From assembly GCA_006503475.1 (NCBI GenBank), contig RSEH01000062.1, positions 116,007-180,006 of the forward strand: a stretch of 64,000 nucleotides of DNA, given 5' to 3'. The notes under the pieces were generated by a model that worked only from the letters and a program-made list of their open reading frames with translations, ran no database searches and was not told where the DNA came from. Positions 61,901-64,000 of the stretch are shown piece by piece. This stretch comes from Stentor roeselii. Taxonomy: Eukaryota; Ciliophora; Heterotrichea; Heterotrichida; Stentoridae. Position 1 is the first letter of the stretch. Each line of letters begins with the position of its first letter. The translations under genes and the position numbers were made by a program.

Positions 61901-63382
61901 TCTTCAGTCATTAAAACTCATGAAGGGATCGTTGTGTGTGTCGCGATTTCAAATGATGGCTCATTGGTCGCCACTGGAACTGAAAATGATGAAGTCGTGG
62001 TTTGGAACTTGAAGAAAATTAAAGAAGTTTTGAAATCCCATCATTTGGATACAGTCAGTTCTCTTGACTTTTCTCATGATGATAGCTTCTTGGCTTCTGC
62101 TTCTTTTGATCATCGAGTAAATGTTTGGAACTTGAAAAACGCATCAGAAGTTCCGCTGGTCATCGAGTATAAAGGAAAAGTCAACTCAGTCGCCTTTTCC
62201 CCTGACGGGTGCTTTTTGGCTACTGCTTCTCATGATCAAAAGGTGAAAATTTGGAGCACTGATGGAATCTGGACCTTTTTTCGAAAACAGTTCATTCAAG
62301 GCACTGATAAAATTAACTGCGTTCAGCCTGAACCTGAATCAGATGACGACAAAATCGAAGGGAAAAGTGAAAAAAACGAGTTAAAGAAGATTTTAACAGG
62401 AAATCATTCAGGTCCTGTAAATTCTTTAAGTTTCTCTAAAAACAGCATGTTTCTCGCATCAGGGTCTTACGATAACTCCATTAAAGTCTGGAACACTGAA
62501 ACTAAAAAAGAAGTCTTCACCGGGGATCATGATGACAATGTGACTTCTGTTTCTTTTTCATCAAATCTCGACTTTGTTGCTTCAGGAAGTGAGGACAAAA
62601 AGGTAAAGGTCTGGAATATTTCTTTAGAAAGAGAAGAATTCATAGGGAAACATTCAGGAAGTGTCACTATCGTAGTTTATGCACCTGATGGCAACTTTTT
62701 AGCTTCAGGGTCGTTTGACCACTCGGTGAAAGTCTGGAATGTGAGAGAAAAGCGAGAAGAGTTTAGGTTCGAACATAAAGATATCATTAGAACTGTCTGC
62801 TTTTCCTTTGATGGAAATTATCTCGCTTCAGGATCTGATGACTCTGAGGTTAAAATATCTGAGATTAAAATCAAACAAGAAGTTATTGATGCGAGAAAAA
62901 GAGTTGCTTTGATGTCTTTGCACAGTAAACACTTTGTACAACTGAATAACCCTGACAAGGTAAAATCAGTTTTTCTTTCTTCTGATTTGAGGCTCGCTGC
63001 CTCTCAGGGTGTTAACTCATCGACGTTCAAAGTTGGAAAAATTGCTACTTTGGCGAAAAGTGTAGAGTTTCAAGGAAGTTTTCAATTTCTTAACTTTTCA
63101 AGTGATGCTAGATTTATCGCTTTTAGAGAATTAGGAGAAAATTTGAAAGTTTTTGATCTTGAAGAAAATAAGGAAATTAATGAGATTTTTTTTAGTTCTG
63201 ATGTGCAGGCTGCTTGTTTTTGTAATAATCGTTATTCAATCGCTGTTGGAACTGCGAACTTTATTACATTTAAAGATTTCTTTGTGAATGGAAACTTTGA
63301 AAGCGAAATCTCAGACTTGATGACTTCAATAAACAAACTCATTGGATTCTTAATAACAGCTGCGATATGGACAAGTGGTTAG
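58964..63382 (+). CDS. Giant WD40 protein, about 25 repeats
   Basis: 1472 residues, made of WD40 repeats almost end to end: about 25 by eye, for example SVSFAPDCKFLASGALDNTV, SISISPDGRYFVSGCYDGYV and SLSFSKNSMFLASGSYDNSI. Two Lys/Glu-rich linkers (about 545-620 and 700-800) divide the array into blocks, enough for three or more beta-propellers. Repeats in the second half are alike, so internal duplication was recent. No enzyme or NACHT domain is visible. It probably is a scaffold; a ciliary or cortical role is inference. Confidence 0.88.
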   Translation: MSVVGQQIPSGGKSRVLPQDNLMSSDPERKKEVKINEYLLYSINRKLFEIRTSPFTDQIQHAGKVNKVQFSWCGQYLASGSGDRYLKVCNIFENREVFSYSFGGSVNSLSFSFQAPYIASGTDDNLVSVFDFKSTKKIFEQKESGKVLSVCFSPKNLLGLGTDVGEVKVLNITTKSLVFLLQSPFIEIQSDLHQTSVHPDTCKEREELIPKHHVTESKIPLSKTARESMSSRSNIQSVAERQVSVDSVFFSNKGNLLAFVSSKKNVRVWNIEEKKEIFKQDEDLEVFTASFLQNDSQFAIVTDVLKVLSFENPEINWFKRFFREKEGNLVSIHEDQKIGEEEIGKNLKTGSFSYNGQFFVAGFKSGEVYAWSLADHQCILIGKHAKKVSSVSFAPDCKFLASGALDNTVKIWNLNEKESDLYGFHLDTVRSVTISPDSKLLATGSDDSTVRIWNIEKKCEVFTAKHGGPVYCVFFSPKGNHLGSGSYDNTAAVWDFSEKNSEKIAPFIKVPHSDTVKSISISPDGRYFVSGCYDGYVKIYEISQDQNEKEEEKKVEEKKKEEKKAKEKNKKNIVNRKKEKKINDEKTLGIFRNVVSKNLKKDFEKKGYDRKEQKGKELHFYKHSGPVVLISFTSNGNFMLSGSFGGGIRIIDMQKIGEVGMEVFQKFKITEVQFSPDSHFLAIGIYQKNIIKVWEFELLWRNQNILKKQSQVKEENTFKVKKDLISKPKEKITKNKSKHKKNSSDQKKLQEKPEEIKPQEIPTNEDLSNPNKIPEDSETFSDSESLSKEMKNSDTLKYHLKIKHSDTVSSISFSKVKHLLASGCNDGSVTVWNSSEKQELFTGSHNGGVTCLSFCKTGIFLASGGFDDTVKVWDTSKKQLEFVFSHTDTVTSLSFSDNGLFLASGSYDKTAKVWTVQMTEKSDKKEKHSGPVNCLSFSTKKNILVSGSDDKTSRLWDLELNSLINENSEKNKDLLTKNTSSVIKTHEGIVVCVAISNDGSLVATGTENDEVVVWNLKKIKEVLKSHHLDTVSSLDFSHDDSFLASASFDHRVNVWNLKNASEVPLVIEYKGKVNSVAFSPDGCFLATASHDQKVKIWSTDGIWTFFRKQFIQGTDKINCVQPEPESDDDKIEGKSEKNELKKILTGNHSGPVNSLSFSKNSMFLASGSYDNSIKVWNTETKKEVFTGDHDDNVTSVSFSSNLDFVASGSEDKKVKVWNISLEREEFIGKHSGSVTIVVYAPDGNFLASGSFDHSVKVWNVREKREEFRFEHKDIIRTVCFSFDGNYLASGSDDSEVKISEIKIKQEVIDARKRVALMSLHSKHFVQLNNPDKVKSVFLSSDLRLAASQGVNSSTFKVGKIATLAKSVEFQGSFQFLNFSSDARFIAFRELGENLKVFDLEENKEINEIFFSSDVQAACFCNNRYSIAVGTANFITFKDFFVNGNFESEISDLMTSINKLIGFLITAAIWTSG

Positions 63383-63928
63383 TCATCTAATCAGCCGACT
63401 GTTAAAACACAATAAACTGTAAGGAATTTTCCCAGGCAAGAGCCGAGACATCTGGAAATGTAACTGGGAAGTAATTCTCTGCCACCTGCCAGAAAACTTG
63501 AAGTCAATGTGAGCCCAAGAAGTAGTCCCAGCTGTAATTCTGATTGAAAAAGATGATCCTTCAAAAAGGATCCAAAAAATTCTGAATCGCGAGGTTTCAA
63601 AGACAAACATCTCAAACAACCCTCAGAAGTCTCAAGTCAGCCACCATAACCCTAAACGAAACACTACTCAAGGCCCCAGCAAAAAGGAAGTCAACAAATA
63701 GGTAGAAGTCAAATTTACAGCTGGTTTGTCGCGTTGCAGGTGATTCTTTCAATCCTCTTCTTACACAAGTTCTTTAACGCATGTGATGGGCATCTCTTTC
63801 AGTTATCAACCGACTGGAAGGCCACGCTAATTTAGTTCATGGGGTTAATAAGAACCCCAAAAACACTTCTTATTCATATTTTTCTTCCATTTTAAATCTT
63901 AGAATTGTAGAACTTTGATTATAATAAA
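63383..63928. other. Intergenic stretch, less AT-rich than other spacers
   Basis: 546 bp. The part 63390-63840 has clearly more G and C than other spacers. Both strands give peptide-like fragments (for example WFVALQVILSILFLHKFF near 63721 on plus) but each is broken by stops. It may be a decayed gene or a non-coding RNA; I cannot decide. Confidence 0.4.
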
Positions 63929-64000
63929 ATGAAATGTCAAGTCTGCTCAACTCAAGCTTTCTTCATCTGTCACTGCTCCAATGCTTATCTGTGTAAAGCC
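63929..64000 (+). CDS. Start of a zinc-binding protein, cut by the window edge
   Basis: 24 codons visible: MKCQVCSTQAFFICHCSNAY and on. The CxxC and CxC spacing fits a B-box-like site, close to the layout CEDC...CVC...LC of the GTPase fusion at 11254. The ATG is preceded by TTATAATAAA. Confidence 0.55.
   Translation, partial: MKCQVCSTQAFFICHCSNAYLCKA

Noticed and set aside
63383-63619. Two overlapping minus-strand frames of 74 and 78 codons
   Set aside because: Both are open over the same bases in different frames, neither has a motif, and no typical start context precedes them; kept only as an unusual spacer.

Overview
The window looks like gene-dense macronuclear DNA of a heterotrich ciliate, most likely Stentor or a close relative. 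Three things support this. TAA, TAG and TGA all end genes, and no long domain-bearing frame needs TGA read as an amino acid, so the code looks standard. Intergenic DNA is AT-rich and short. Eleven introns can be placed with confidence; every one is exactly 15 nt, begins GT and ends AG, and ten have an A at position 10. Many coding frames must therefore be joined across a 15-nt gap, which changes several gene models (Rab GTPase, NEK kinase, two EF-hand proteins, a SAPS-type phosphatase regulator, Pam16, a sensor-kinase-like protein and a CDP-diacylglycerol-synthase-like protein).

Layout. 1-11 kb: start of a zinc-binding protein at the left edge, a large membrane receptor with a ligand-binding ectodomain, a coiled-coil protein, an RNA-dependent RNA polymerase of the RNAi type, an unknown basic protein and an EF-hand protein. 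11-19 kb: a B-box/GTPase fusion, a tubulin-ligase-like enzyme, then a tandem duplication that left a dead copy of a cyclic-nucleotide-binding gene, a fast-evolving coiled-coil gene and the live copy, followed by mitochondrial 2-oxoglutarate dehydrogenase E2. 19-29 kb: NEK kinase, Rab GTPase, unknown proteins, a cysteine-rich four-span membrane protein, a myristoylation-type EF-hand protein, a CaaX coiled coil, a zinc-finger protein and an epsin-like ENTH protein. 29-45 kb: a coiled coil sharing a 13-bp promoter with a second NEK kinase, a START protein, COX17, a methyltransferase, an ankyrin protein, coiled coils, a katanin p60 and a tyrosine phosphatase. 45-64 kb: A20/AN1 and VAP proteins, SAPS-like protein, Pam16, sensor-like protein, GNAT, U2AF-like splicing factor, von Willebrand A protein, a membrane pseudokinase, the CDS-like protein and a WD40 protein with about 25 repeats. 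The start of another zinc-binding protein lies at the right edge.

There is no operon logic. Genes lie on both strands, often 7-40 bp apart, and two convergent pairs overlap at their stop codons. Several products fit cortex, cilium and microtubule biology (tubulin ligase, katanin, two NEK kinases, coiled coils) and calcium, lipid or membrane signalling (EF-hand, START, VAP, CDS-like, CaaX and myristoylated proteins). I found no tRNA, rRNA, CRISPR array or transposon.
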